In this document: in pieces, positions 1 to 9,532 of the stretch
How the letters are laid out: each line of letters begins with the position of its first letter
Numbering within the stretch: the first letter of the stretch is position 1
The notes under the pieces: model-generated
Seen by the model: the letters and a program-made list of their open reading frames with translations, nothing else
The model's database searches: none
What the model was told of the DNA's origin: nothing
Position numbers and translations under genes: made by a program
DNA from: an uncultured Prevotella sp.
Lineage (GTDB): Bacteria > Bacteroidota > Bacteroidia > Bacteroidales > Bacteroidaceae
Direction of reading: 5' to 3'
DNA length: 64,000 bases
Assembly (NCBI GenBank): GCA_900554835.1
Contig: USJD01000002.1
Span: 9,412 to 73,411 of the forward strand

Positions 1-184
1 CTTCCAGGGTCAACTGGTTGGCTATTCCCACTTCGTAGGCGAAATTCTCCTGTTCGCAAATGCTGCGGGCAAGTTCCTGATTCATCCCCTCTGTCAGGGT
101 TCTGATGCCAAAGCCTGCCTGTCCTGTCAGCAGGGATTGCTGGCTGGAGCATTCTATGAATTCTTGAAACTGAATAGTTTTCAT
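1..184 (-). CDS. Partial protein of unknown function, possibly GAP1-like (N-terminal 61 residues only)
   Basis: An ATG at 184-182 opens a frame that reads without a stop to the window edge. It begins MKTIQFQEFIECSSQQ and includes GFGIRTLTEGMNQELARS. It starts one base after the stop of the zinc-ribbon GTPase gene, so the two are probably translationally coupled and this is the last visible gene of the NTPase operon. Large partner proteins called GTPase-associated protein 1 (GAP1) are known beside GTPases of this kind, and the position and the start of the protein would fit one. That assignment is inference; only 61 residues are visible and no catalytic motif can be judged. Confidence 0.6.
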   Translation of the reverse strand, partial: MKTIQFQEFIECSSQQSLLTGQAGFGIRTLTEGMNQELARSICEQENFAYEVGIANQLTLE

Positions 185-185
185 C

Positions 186-1373
186 TTATTTCTTCTTTAG
201 AAGTGGGTATTTAAATTGGTCTAAAATCCATACCAGCGGATCCAGCACCCGGTAAGGCTGGATGTCTGAGATGTGATTGTCTGTTTCCGGGGATTTGCCC
301 AAGGCAGAGAAACCGAAGAATTTCAGGTTCTTATAATGGTTCTCAGCATTGTTGACGAATCCGTCCTCGTGCCAGGAACAGAGTGCACTCTTCAGTCCAT
401 CACTTACGGTTTCGATGTCGCCCATCTGAATACCTCCGCCTTCCAGATAAGGACTGTTCTGGTCTATCGACATGCCAGGAATGGAGGTGTCTGCCAATTC
501 TTCACTATGCTGCAGAATGGTGTCTATCTTGCTGAATGCAAAAGCCATCGGCTTCTTGAAATGAGCTTCTTTCTTCTTCTTGTCTCCATTGGCGAAATGG
601 TCTATGATGTTGTTGAGAATGACATCATATTTCAGTTCGATTTCTCCCTTCATGTTCAGCTTCTCGTGAATATAAGGGATGGAGAAGGTATCGAGGAGGA
701 AGATGACAGCATCGCTCTCGTCGAGGAACTTCACATTCTTGCTGATGTTCTTCGGCTCGTTGAAATTCTCGCCTGCCGTATCGTAGAACACGAGGTAGAG
801 GGGATTCTTCACGCCCTTCTGGGTGATGGTGTAGATGAGCGGAATTTTGGACTTCTGGTCGGCTATCTTGGTCTGTGCCGGGAGAATGCCCCGTTTGAAC
901 AGGATGTCGTAGAAATCTGTCTGGTATCTTACCTGTGTGCAGTCTTTGCGCTCATCGGCTACGGTGGAGGCTAATACGCCTAAGTTGCCGAGCTTGCTGC
1001 CATACTTACGCAGCTGGTCGATGAGCACGGTGATATAGTTGGTCTTGCCGCTGCTTCGTGCTCCGATGATGGAAATAATATAACCTTTGTTCTTTACCAT
1101 TTCCTTGGGAATCACATTGTGGCAATGCGGACAGATTACCGTATAGGTGGTGTGCCCACAGCGAGGACAGTTGGCTGAGTCGGGCATGGAATCCAACTTC
1201 TTGGCAACCCAACCGAGCTGATTTTCTACGAATGGCAGCATCTTGCGGTCTTGTCCCCAGAAATGGGAAAGCTTGAGGTCCATCAGTTTCTCGCAGTCAT
1301 CGTTGGTGCAACGGAACATGACTTCGCTTCTGTTGAATTCTTCAAAGCAATATGGACAAACTATTTTTGGCAT
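186..1373 (-). CDS. Zinc-ribbon TRAFAC-like GTPase
   Basis: A 395-residue cytosolic protein. Two treble-clef/zinc-ribbon Cys pairs sit at the N-terminus (C6/C9 with C22/C27) and a second set at C69/C72 and C81/C84. A P-loop GTPase domain follows: Walker A GARSSGKT at 104-111, a G3 motif DTAGE at 198-202 and a G4-like SKID at 281-284. This layout resembles the 'double-GTPase' (DO-GTPase) proteins described in predicted bacterial conflict systems; the family name is from memory. It lies in an apparent operon 43 bases after the FN3-type protein and 1 base before the partial gene. It probably acts as a nucleotide-dependent switch for the large actin-like and tubulin-like partners, which is inference. 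The zinc ribbons may bind a partner or nucleic acid. Confidence 0.8.
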   Translation of the reverse strand: MPKIVCPYCFEEFNRSEVMFRCTNDDCEKLMDLKLSHFWGQDRKMLPFVENQLGWVAKKLDSMPDSANCPRCGHTTYTVICPHCHNVIPKEMVKNKGYIISIIGARSSGKTNYITVLIDQLRKYGSKLGNLGVLASTVADERKDCTQVRYQTDFYDILFKRGILPAQTKIADQKSKIPLIYTITQKGVKNPLYLVFYDTAGENFNEPKNISKNVKFLDESDAVIFLLDTFSIPYIHEKLNMKGEIELKYDVILNNIIDHFANGDKKKKEAHFKKPMAFAFSKIDTILQHSEELADTSIPGMSIDQNSPYLEGGGIQMGDIETVSDGLKSALCSWHEDGFVNNAENHYKNLKFFGFSALGKSPETDNHISDIQPYRVLDPLVWILDQFKYPLLKKK

Positions 1374-1416
1374 AATGATTCTATTTGTTCTGATGATTCT
1401 ATGATTTCAAATGATT

Positions 1417-3441
1417 TTATTTGAGTTTTTGAGTTTCTGGTACTATTTTGAGTGGAATACTCCGGTCGGCAGCGATGATTCTGAAAAAGAGTGGCTGCCC
1501 TTTCTGCAAGCGTCGGTAGGTGAGCGGGAATTTCTTTTTTGCTCCTGCCTCCAAGTCCTCATGATGGATGGTGAGATGTGACTTGAAATTGGTGAGGTCG
1601 AGCGGAATGGTTCCTTCTCCTATCAGCACATACAGGTCGCAAGGCGGTTCGCTTTCAGCCTGGAGCGTCAGGGTGTATTCGTCCTTGTGCATGAAAAATC
1701 TTGCCTCGCTCTTGGCACTGATGAAGTTTACCTTGATGGCAGAGAGATTGGCCTTGAGCAGGGTTTCTTCACTTTCCACCCATGTGCCGTCGCGTTTCTG
1801 ATACAAAGCTGCGACGCTGGCAGAGAGACTGCGTGATTTTCCCGGAACGGGAATTTCGAATTCCGGTTCCTGTCCGTCATTCACGATGTCTTTCCACTTT
1901 TCGTTTCCGTCTTCCACTTTCCATTTGATTCTGACAGTGTGAACATCATTCCAAATCCAAACGACTTTAATATGGTTGACGTCTGTAGAGTCTATTCGGA
2001 TGCCCTTAGGCGCCTCCATGGAAAGGATGCTTTTCTGTTCGCCAGCTACGCCGATATTGTCAACAATCGTTACTGGGATGAAAAAGCGCTCACCACAGTA
2101 GTCTTTCTTTACCTGATACTTATTGTCTAATGCTGCCAACATGGTGTAATCAAGCGAACTGATGTCTTGGATGATATCGTTCTTCTGCAGTGGGAAAGGA
2201 CGGTTGGACTGATAAATCTTTACTACCCCTTCTGCTGGATTGTCCCAGGTGATGATGGCATTTTCCTCTGTCTCCTGAATGCAGAGATGAGTGGGTACAG
2301 GCATTTGCTTGCAGAGTGTGGCAATCTCCATCCTGCTTTCCTCTGCCCGCTGCTCGTATCCATTCTCGTCCTTGAAGACCAAGGTGAAACTATACTGGTA
2401 GTTGTGGCTTGGTGCCAATTCTGTGTCGCGGAAGTGGGAGTCGGTGATGCTGCTTATCAACTTTCCGTTTCTTCTGATTTCTATCGCACAGACTCCCTTG
2501 GGGAAGGTAATGTCGAAGAAGATGGAAGTGTCGCGCGGCGTTACCTTGATGTTTTGGAGCGGCAGTCCGTCTATGCCCACACTGTCTGCATGAGAGAAGT
2601 TGATGCCCTGCAAATCATTCATCACGGAGGAAAGAATGGTTGTGAGCCACTCTTCGTTAATATCCTTGATGTCTGATGTGAATCCATTGAGGATGTCGTG
2701 GAAGTAGCTGTTATTGACCAACTTACCTGTCATCAGCATGATGGTGTTTGCCCTGTCCAGATGAATCTGCTGGGCAAAAAGACTGAGTTGTGACAATAGG
2801 GTGTTGCTTCCGTGGTCCAGTAAATGGTCTATATTTGCATCCCGTCTTCTTACGAAGAAATCATGTCTTTCTCCCTCTAAGGTGATGCAACCTTCCAATT
2901 CTGATTTCCCGGAATCTAAAAAATGTTTCGCAGTCTCTCTGATGATTTCTGCGGCTTCCTCCTTGTTCAGATAGCTGGATTCAGAGACGAGTTTTTTCCA
3001 GATGACTTCTGACAAGACATCTATTCTCGGGTCTTTTCCTGCACCGGCAATCGTAGTGGAAGCGAGTATTTTCCCATGAACTGTTTCTGCATATTCTACG
3101 ACTAAATCGTCTGTATCTGCAGAGAGAATCAGTGCGTATGAATGTCCCTTGACGTGGTGGCAGATATAGGTTTCCAAAGAATAATCCTGCAGTTGGGTAA
3201 AGCCCCGTTGTCTGATTTCTTCTTTAATTCTTTCTTTATCTTCCGAAGGGAATGAGGGGGTGAAAATGAGACCGAGATGAATGTCTGTTTTGTTTTCTTT
3301 GAGTTCATCTACGGCAAAAAGTTCCTCCACCGTATTCAAAGTTTCAACTTCCAATACGGTGTAAGAGCCATTGTCTTCTAATCTTCCCCCATAAAGTCTG
3401 ATACTTTCCTGGGAAATGGATATGATATATGATTTATTCAT
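1417..3441 (-). CDS. Degenerate Hsp70/actin-fold protein with fibronectin-like C-terminal repeats
   Basis: A 674-residue protein with no signal peptide. Residues ~1-285 look like a worn-down Hsp70/actin nucleotide-binding fold: a short N-terminal beta segment, a glycine turn AGAGKD near 152, and an adenosine-motif-like LMTGKLVNNS near 256. The phosphate-1 motif of true Hsp70 (DxGxxx) is absent. Residues ~290-674 are beta-rich with repeated blocks of the type ITWDNPAEGVVKIYQS and IKVVWIWNDVHTVRIKW, resembling fibronectin type III modules. Bacterial homologues combining an Hsp70-like domain and FN3-like repeats would be expected to scaffold rather than hydrolyse ATP; this is inference. It is the fifth visible gene of the operon, 54 bases after the actin-like ATPase gene. 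Confidence 0.6.
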   Translation of the reverse strand: MNKSYIISISQESIRLYGGRLEDNGSYTVLEVETLNTVEELFAVDELKENKTDIHLGLIFTPSFPSEDKERIKEEIRQRGFTQLQDYSLETYICHHVKGHSYALILSADTDDLVVEYAETVHGKILASTTIAGAGKDPRIDVLSEVIWKKLVSESSYLNKEEAAEIIRETAKHFLDSGKSELEGCITLEGERHDFFVRRRDANIDHLLDHGSNTLLSQLSLFAQQIHLDRANTIMLMTGKLVNNSYFHDILNGFTSDIKDINEEWLTTILSSVMNDLQGINFSHADSVGIDGLPLQNIKVTPRDTSIFFDITFPKGVCAIEIRRNGKLISSITDSHFRDTELAPSHNYQYSFTLVFKDENGYEQRAEESRMEIATLCKQMPVPTHLCIQETEENAIITWDNPAEGVVKIYQSNRPFPLQKNDIIQDISSLDYTMLAALDNKYQVKKDYCGERFFIPVTIVDNIGVAGEQKSILSMEAPKGIRIDSTDVNHIKVVWIWNDVHTVRIKWKVEDGNEKWKDIVNDGQEPEFEIPVPGKSRSLSASVAALYQKRDGTWVESEETLLKANLSAIKVNFISAKSEARFFMHKDEYTLTLQAESEPPCDLYVLIGEGTIPLDLTNFKSHLTIHHEDLEAGAKKKFPLTYRRLQKGQPLFFRIIAADRSIPLKIVPETQKLK

Positions 3442-3495
3442 TTCTACTCATTCTTCTTTGTTCTGTTTCTCGAGTTCTGTCATGAACTGTGTCTC

Positions 3496-6400
3496 TTAGT
3501 CTTGTCCCATATTGCCCAACAGGAAGTCCTCATAAAATTTGAGTCCTTCTAATATTAATATAGGTGACACGAAGTCGAACTCCTCTGCCCGTTTGGCATG
3601 CAGGAATTCCGGACGTTCCTTGATGAAACTGAGCAGTCCCATGTTCTGAAGCGCATCCTGTACTTGGTTCGGGTTCAGGCGCAAGCCGAAATATTGCTGG
3701 GTAGCCTGCAAGAACAGTCCGAGGAAATCCTGGAATCGAGGACCTGCGGATGAACTGCCATAGAACTTGTCTCCTAAGCACGACATCATGTCTGCCGTAA
3801 TACTGTTGTCGGCATCCAATGAAAGTACTTGCCCGAGTTTGTTCTCGATGGTGAATCCTTCTTCTCCGATGACTTCTATCGGTTGGCAATCCTTAGGGCG
3901 CATCAGCGTGGTTGACTCCATCGCCAATCCCTTGGAAACTTCAAACTTGACGTCGTTGGAAATGCTCTTAGGGAAGGCAATATCTAAGGCAGAGATGAAC
4001 GAGGCTGCATCTTGCTGACCCAAGCCTTTGACAAACATGGCCTGATAGAATTGCGTAGCCAGATCGGTATTGGTGGCAATGCCCAACCATTCCATGATTC
4101 TTGCGCCTTTGCCGGCAAAAGTGATGAGCACCTTCGGTTTCTTATCGCCTGTCCATCTGCACTCGGTAGAGTTTCTCACCTGTTTGATGAGCTTGCGGGT
4201 CAGGAGTCCGGCATAGTAGGTAATCAGCCCTGTGACATAAATATCTGCGCAGAGCAGTTCGCTGCAGTCTGAGCTGATCTTCTTGTAGAAGAATGGGAGC
4301 TGAGCGGCATTCAGTCTGTCCACCATCTGTTCGAAATAGTAGCTTGCCGTATCAGGACTGTATCTGTTGGCTCCCAAGTTGAGACCTTGTATTCTCAATC
4401 CGAATTCCTCGCAGGTGCTGAGCAGAACCCGCTTGAAGTTTGGACAATAGCGAGTTGCTTCACCCACCAGCTGAGCAGCGAAGTGGATGGAGTTCTGCTT
4501 GATCATGGTCAGGCGCGAGCCTTCTGGTGTATTCAGTTGGCACAGGGCTGAAATGTCACTTGTACTTCCGCCAATGTCGAAACAGACGGTGAGCACATCT
4601 CTGTCATCTGCCTTTACATTGAGATAATTGGCAACGGCACAGGCCTCTGTCATACTCTGAAAATCATTCTCATCTACCATCTTGATGGGGTCGAAGGAGA
4701 ATGTTTTTGTATCATCGTCTTTTTCCAGAACGATTTCGTGCTTCTTGCTGGTTTCTGACAGAATGTTCTGCTCGTTTTCCAGGAAAGCATTGTTGGAGAA
4801 GTCTTGCTGTGGAACTGAAGCTCCTCCCAGGAAGCTGTTTCCTCCGAGTCCCTCGATATTTCCCAAGCCGTTCAAGCCTCCTAATGGGTTTCCGGCATTT
4901 CCCAAGTTCTGGTTTGTGCCATCTGTCGCCTGATAGGCAGAATTGTTTGTCTGCAGATTATATCCGAAGGTGGAAACCTTCAGCTGGTATTGCGGATCCG
5001 TGATGACTGGCTTATGCTGGCAGACATCATTCAGAGGATTGACGGTTGGCAAAGAGCTCCAGATGGTGTTGTAGTTGCGCAACAGGCTTTCGCTCATGGA
5101 TGATGGGTACGACCATTTCAGTTTCTTCGGGAACAGGTCTTTTACGAACAGTTCGGCATAGACCTGAAGCAGTAGGGAGCGCAGGAATGCTTTCTTATAG
5201 GCAATGTTGCGTTCGTCATCATCCCATTTCATATTATAGCTCTGCTCTATCAATCCGCATTCTGCCGTCTGCAATTTGATGATTCGAGGCGTAGGGGCTA
5301 TCGGAGCCAATGGCAGGTTGAGACTGAAGCAAGGGAATCCGCCCTTCACTTCTTTCTCAAACTTAGAAATGTCCTGGCTTTCATTCGTATCTTTTGCCAC
5401 GCGTCTGGAGTCGTGGAGCGTTAATGTACTCTTGATGGCATTGGACAACAAAGGGTTAGACTGGAAGAAGAACAGATGGTTCTCATTGGCAGCCTTGTCG
5501 TCATTGTCTTCGCCAGCCCGCAACAGAGAGATTCTTCTGTTGGTGAACTGGATCCCTTTGGCCTGTTGGTCAAGCGGGTCGAGATAGGCAATGGATGTAT
5601 TGGTGCTTCCGAAGTCAACACCCAATGTTGTGCCGCGGAGGGAATTGTCCTGAATGCCCATTTTATCTTGTGCAATATACGGAATTTCCGTAGTGGTCGT
5701 ATATCTGATGAGCAGATAGCCCGATTCTTCGCCACCTGGCACTTGCAGTCTGATGCCCTTGAAAGGACGGTTGAACTCATAGATTTCGTATTTGTAGGGA
5801 TTGTCGGCAGTGGCACTGTCGGCTACAATATGCAGGGATGATTCCGTCTGCTCCCATTCTTCGCCCACGAAAGGTGTAGCCTGGAAAGGATAATCTTTCA
5901 GATTGATGTTGTGTGGCAATTCTGAATAGAGGAAATATCGGTGCCATTTCGGGGAGATGAAATTCGGCCAGACAATGAGGTCTTTGCCGTCGATTTCTCC
6001 TCCGCATGTATAGGTGGCTTTCATTTCCTTGGTCTTACCGTCGTTGAGTTCCAGGTGCAGGGTTACTTCCAGATTGTTCTTCTCTGCATCTGGATCAAAG
6101 ACTGCAGTCAACCTGGATGGGATATTTGCTCTGGCACTGGTGGATTCTACCAGTGCTCCGATGTTTTTTCCGAATGCCTTGATGCCTAATTCGCTGAGTG
6201 GAAGTGCAAAATATGCTTTTTCTTCCGGTTCATTCTTCTTGTTGGCTACCAATACGTGAACAGGGAATTTGCTTGGCTCGTGCTTGAAAGGACCTTTGAA
6301 AATCAGTCTGGCTACTTTGGCAGTATCCGGCAACAGTAATTCCTTCGGATTACAAAGTACACTATTCTCCTGGGATGATGCATATAATACACCATCCAAG

Positions 6401-7335
6401 GCATAGAGCTCGTCCTTGTAGTTGAAGGCACGGTCGAATGGGCGGTGGAAGATATTGATAGGTGGAACACTGGCGGTTTCCAACTTGAAATTCTTCTTCT
6501 CGGCATAGTCCTGTATTTCCTTTCTCCATGCGATGAGGTTGTTGAGGAGGTTGTCATACTTGGGTGTTAAACTGCCATCAAGATGAGCGTAGTATGCAGC
6601 CAAACCATTAATGCCCGTCTTCCCGTCGTTGTTGATTCCTTCTATCAGATAATCTACATAGGCATAGAGCTGTAATGTCTGTGTGTTTTCCAAATCACAA
6701 GTTTCCAACGGATCCTTGAACTTTCCGGTCTTGAAATCCACCCATGGGCGGTTTTCTGTTTCCTTGATTTTATATGAACAGGCCGTGAAGAGCAGGCTTT
6801 CTGGTGAAGTAGCGCCAACCACCTGTCCATCATACTTGATTATTTCGATGAAAGGAATGCCCCGATGCAGTTCGTCAGTATCCTCCTCTCTCAAGCACCA
6901 TAGCGGTTTGCGATGGAAGAGCATGTTGCCGAAGGTTCCTTTAGGCTCGTAGAGATTGGCCGTGGAAAGGATGTCCTTGCCGTCAGAATAGGATAATTCC
7001 ACAACCTCGGTCTTGATTCTGCTATAGTCGAGGGCTATGCAGGCAAGGAAACCGCGCCATTCTGAGGAAAGCATCTTGTAGAAAGCATTCATGTTGAGAT
7101 CAATGTTTTCTTTCGTTCTTCCGTATGATTGTAATGCCGACTTGAAGAGGTTGGCGCGTGCGTATGCGGTAGGAATGCCTGATACTTGGGCACTGATGTC
7201 TGAGTCCTGATCTATGGCAGGGGTGATGATGTCGGCAGTGAACTGTTCGATCATTCCCGAGAGATCTTGCCAGCTTCCTACGGTGCTGGTAGGTATGGAG
7301 GCTGTCTTAACCTTGATGACTAATGGTGTACTCAT
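3496..7335 (-). CDS. Giant actin/Hsp70-like ATPase
   Basis: A 1279-residue protein. The first ~565 residues match nothing I recognise and look like an alpha/beta-rich preface without transmembrane helices. The second half has actin/Hsp70 superfamily motifs: phosphate-1 LGVDFGSTNTS at 571-581, phosphate-2 VCFDIGGSTSD at 917-927, and an adenosine motif ITFAGKGAR at 1071-1079. An Asn/Gly/Leu-rich low-complexity insert lies at ~795-840 between the subdomains. Normal Hsp70 is ~640 residues, so this is about twice that, with no recognisable substrate-binding domain. It starts 6 bases after the tubulin-like gene, so the two are tightly co-expressed. Probable role: an ATP-driven assembly or remodelling partner of the tubulin-like and GTPase proteins (inference). 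Confidence 0.75.
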   Translation of the reverse strand: MSTPLVIKVKTASIPTSTVGSWQDLSGMIEQFTADIITPAIDQDSDISAQVSGIPTAYARANLFKSALQSYGRTKENIDLNMNAFYKMLSSEWRGFLACIALDYSRIKTEVVELSYSDGKDILSTANLYEPKGTFGNMLFHRKPLWCLREEDTDELHRGIPFIEIIKYDGQVVGATSPESLLFTACSYKIKETENRPWVDFKTGKFKDPLETCDLENTQTLQLYAYVDYLIEGINNDGKTGINGLAAYYAHLDGSLTPKYDNLLNNLIAWRKEIQDYAEKKNFKLETASVPPINIFHRPFDRAFNYKDELYALDGVLYASSQENSVLCNPKELLLPDTAKVARLIFKGPFKHEPSKFPVHVLVANKKNEPEEKAYFALPLSELGIKAFGKNIGALVESTSARANIPSRLTAVFDPDAEKNNLEVTLHLELNDGKTKEMKATYTCGGEIDGKDLIVWPNFISPKWHRYFLYSELPHNINLKDYPFQATPFVGEEWEQTESSLHIVADSATADNPYKYEIYEFNRPFKGIRLQVPGGEESGYLLIRYTTTTEIPYIAQDKMGIQDNSLRGTTLGVDFGSTNTSIAYLDPLDQQAKGIQFTNRRISLLRAGEDNDDKAANENHLFFFQSNPLLSNAIKSTLTLHDSRRVAKDTNESQDISKFEKEVKGGFPCFSLNLPLAPIAPTPRIIKLQTAECGLIEQSYNMKWDDDERNIAYKKAFLRSLLLQVYAELFVKDLFPKKLKWSYPSSMSESLLRNYNTIWSSLPTVNPLNDVCQHKPVITDPQYQLKVSTFGYNLQTNNSAYQATDGTNQNLGNAGNPLGGLNGLGNIEGLGGNSFLGGASVPQQDFSNNAFLENEQNILSETSKKHEIVLEKDDDTKTFSFDPIKMVDENDFQSMTEACAVANYLNVKADDRDVLTVCFDIGGSTSDISALCQLNTPEGSRLTMIKQNSIHFAAQLVGEATRYCPNFKRVLLSTCEEFGLRIQGLNLGANRYSPDTASYYFEQMVDRLNAAQLPFFYKKISSDCSELLCADIYVTGLITYYAGLLTRKLIKQVRNSTECRWTGDKKPKVLITFAGKGARIMEWLGIATNTDLATQFYQAMFVKGLGQQDAASFISALDIAFPKSISNDVKFEVSKGLAMESTTLMRPKDCQPIEVIGEEGFTIENKLGQVLSLDADNSITADMMSCLGDKFYGSSSAGPRFQDFLGLFLQATQQYFGLRLNPNQVQDALQNMGLLSFIKERPEFLHAKRAEEFDFVSPILILEGLKFYEDFLLGNMGQD

Positions 7336-7341
7336 AAACGA

Positions 7342-8997
7342 TTATTTTGTCTCGTTGAAGTTCTGGTTGATGGTGATGGCATTGTGGATGTGGGCAAGGA
7401 ATTTCTCCTTGGTGGTCTGTACATTCTGCTCGGTCGTAGGCTTCGTCTTTTCTTCGCCTATGTTCTTGATGAGCACATCCACGCTGTTGTCTTTCTTGCT
7501 GAAGATGCCTGACAGTTTGCTCCAGTTGTGCTTCTCGTCCTCAAACAGGTGTCCACAACTGATATTCTTCATCTCTTTCTGCTGCTCTCTGAAGGCTTCA
7601 TCTACGAAAATGAATCTGCCCGGAACGGACTCCTTGATCTGATAAATCCACCCCTTCTGCATATTGCCTTCTATGCCAAAATGATAGCCGAAGTAGTCTC
7701 TGAAATACTCGTCCAGATTCTTGGCCTGATTATTGGTGATGCTGTCGTAGTCGTGGATGTTCTGCTGGGCAAATCGGTTGAGAAGTCCCTTCGTTCCTGA
7801 GCCTTCTGCATCTGTCCAGGCTGCATCATATTGGGAGAGGATGATGTGGGCAAGTGAGAAGAGCGAACCGAGTTTGCTCTCGAAGAGATTTCCATTGTTG
7901 ATGAAATCTGTACCATGCAGATAGACTTGTCCATCTTTCTCCTCAAAGGATCGGTAGAGGTATTTGGCCGACTCATTGTTGAGTTCTTCTGCTGGCAAGT
8001 GGAAGAAATCGTATGCGGCACAGGCGCACATCAGTTCTACTACATGACATGCGTTCTTTTGTGCTCTTCCACCCGTAATGGTTTTGCCCTGATTGCCCAC
8101 GTAGAGCGGAGGGAAAGGCCAACCGATATGATAGAAGCGCTTGTAGGTGCTTCTGACGGTAGGGTCTGCCTGATAGAACTGCAGGGCAGCCTGACAGTTG
8201 AGTGCAAAATTATTGGAGTCGGCGATTACCTTGTCTTCATCCTTCTGCAGACTGTCTGGAGCCGTGAAGGTGAAGTAATCGGTCAGTAGGGTAGAACCGA
8301 ATTTTACCATGTTAGCGTCCAGAGTCTTGGTGCCATCAGAAAGTATATTGATAGCATCTCTCAGTGCTACGGGAATGACTGGTATGGATGAGGCTCCTGT
8401 GCCTCCGAAGATAGAACCGAAAACGAAAACACGGGCTGAACTTTGTTCTGACAGGAGTGAATCGAGAAAATTTCTGAGATCTTTTTCAGCATTGGATGCA
8501 CTCTCGCCATTTCTGGAAATGTTGCGTGCGGCTTCGATGATGCCATGATACATGAGCAGAGAACCGAGGTGAGTCTGGGCACGATAACCGTGAGACAACT
8601 CGAAACTCTGTACGGAATCATCATCAAAGAAGAGGTCTGTCAAATCGGTGTTTTCTTCTTTGTGGAGTCCGCTGTTCACCCCAGAAAGAATCTTATAGGT
8701 CTTTCTGTTACCTTCTCCATATACGGTATAAAAGCGATATAGATTTATCTTTGCCGAGAAGAAGGTCTTGGCATTCGGATTGCCTCCGTTGACTTGGTTG
8801 GCATCATCCGACTTGATTTTGTTGTACAGATCGATGAGTGCTTCTACCCGGTCCTTGTTTCCATTGCTCTGGTCTGTATCCAAGGTGAGGATATCTATGG
8901 TCTTGTTGTCAAACATACCCATGGCACAGAGATGTACGAAAGATTCCAAGCATCTCATGCCAGTTCCGCCAATGGCTATTATAAATATTTTATTCAT
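7342..8997 (-). CDS. Tubulin/FtsZ-like protein (Tubulin_2 type)
   Basis: A 551-residue cytosolic protein. The N-terminus IAIGGTGMRCLESF gives the FtsZ/tubulin-type glycine loop (GGTG at 10-13). The segment FGGTGAS at 197-203 matches the tubulin signature GGGTG[ST]G. An acidic LDTDQSN at 39-45 lies where the family places its ribose/base contacts. FtsZ proper is ~400 residues, and this one lacks the FtsZ C-terminal tail, so it is not the division protein. Proteins of the 'Tubulin like' Pfam family carry the same N-terminal start and occur beside GTPases and vWA proteins in bacteria. It precedes the actin-like ATPase by 6 bases. Polymerisation is possible but not shown by sequence. Confidence 0.75.
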   Translation of the reverse strand: MNKIFIIAIGGTGMRCLESFVHLCAMGMFDNKTIDILTLDTDQSNGNKDRVEALIDLYNKIKSDDANQVNGGNPNAKTFFSAKINLYRFYTVYGEGNRKTYKILSGVNSGLHKEENTDLTDLFFDDDSVQSFELSHGYRAQTHLGSLLMYHGIIEAARNISRNGESASNAEKDLRNFLDSLLSEQSSARVFVFGSIFGGTGASSIPVIPVALRDAINILSDGTKTLDANMVKFGSTLLTDYFTFTAPDSLQKDEDKVIADSNNFALNCQAALQFYQADPTVRSTYKRFYHIGWPFPPLYVGNQGKTITGGRAQKNACHVVELMCACAAYDFFHLPAEELNNESAKYLYRSFEEKDGQVYLHGTDFINNGNLFESKLGSLFSLAHIILSQYDAAWTDAEGSGTKGLLNRFAQQNIHDYDSITNNQAKNLDEYFRDYFGYHFGIEGNMQKGWIYQIKESVPGRFIFVDEAFREQQKEMKNISCGHLFEDEKHNWSKLSGIFSKKDNSVDVLIKNIGEEKTKPTTEQNVQTTKEKFLAHIHNAITINQNFNETK

Positions 8998-9054
8998 AGG
9001 GCTTCATTGTTTTGTTGATAGGGGCTTTATTTCTTGTTTCCTTCAGCGTTTCTC

Positions 9055-9402
9055 TTAGAACCAACTGGATAGTTTTCCGTGTGGAAAACTTTTGCTGAGG
9101 ATAAAGCCGCATACGATGTAAGCTATGCAAAAGAGTCCTGAAGATATGGCCATGGCAGCAAGATAAGCATCTCTTCTGGAAGGAATTCTGATGTCGGTAT
9201 AGGCTCCGAAATAACAGATAGTCATGATGGTTATCGGACAGAGAATGGCTAAAATCCAGAACCAGATTCTTCTCTTTCTTTTATCTTGAGGATTAATTCC
9301 GGCCTCATAGCGGATTCCGTTGGCAATGGCGATGGCCAATATGATGCTGACCACGAAGGTAATTGCGCCTATCATGTAGGCAGAAGCAACTGTTGCGTTC
9401 AT
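9055..9402 (-). CDS. Small three-helix membrane protein
   Basis: A 115-residue protein with three clear hydrophobic segments: ~8-28 (AYMIGAITFVVSIILAIA), ~47-67 (IWFWILAILCPITIMTICYF) and ~80-103 (YLAAMAISSGLFCIAYIVCG). A basic loop NPQDKRKRR at ~37-45 separates helices 1 and 2 and by the positive-inside rule should be cytoplasmic. No family recognised. It lies between the lipoprotein gene and the tubulin-like gene, 57 bases upstream of the latter. It may be the inner-membrane dock for the soluble NTPases (inference). Confidence 0.7.
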   Translation of the reverse strand: MNATVASAYMIGAITFVVSIILAIAIANGIRYEAGINPQDKRKRRIWFWILAILCPITIMTICYFGAYTDIRIPSRRDAYLAAMAISSGLFCIAYIVCGFILSKSFPHGKLSSWF

Positions 9403-9532
9403 TATTCTTGAGTTTTTGAATTTTCTAATCTTTATTTTTATGATGATTTTAAATCTAAAATCTTATGAAGACTCTAAATCTTTTATTTTAGTCAATCATG
9501 TCTTTGATAAAATCAATCATATCTTGGTAAAA

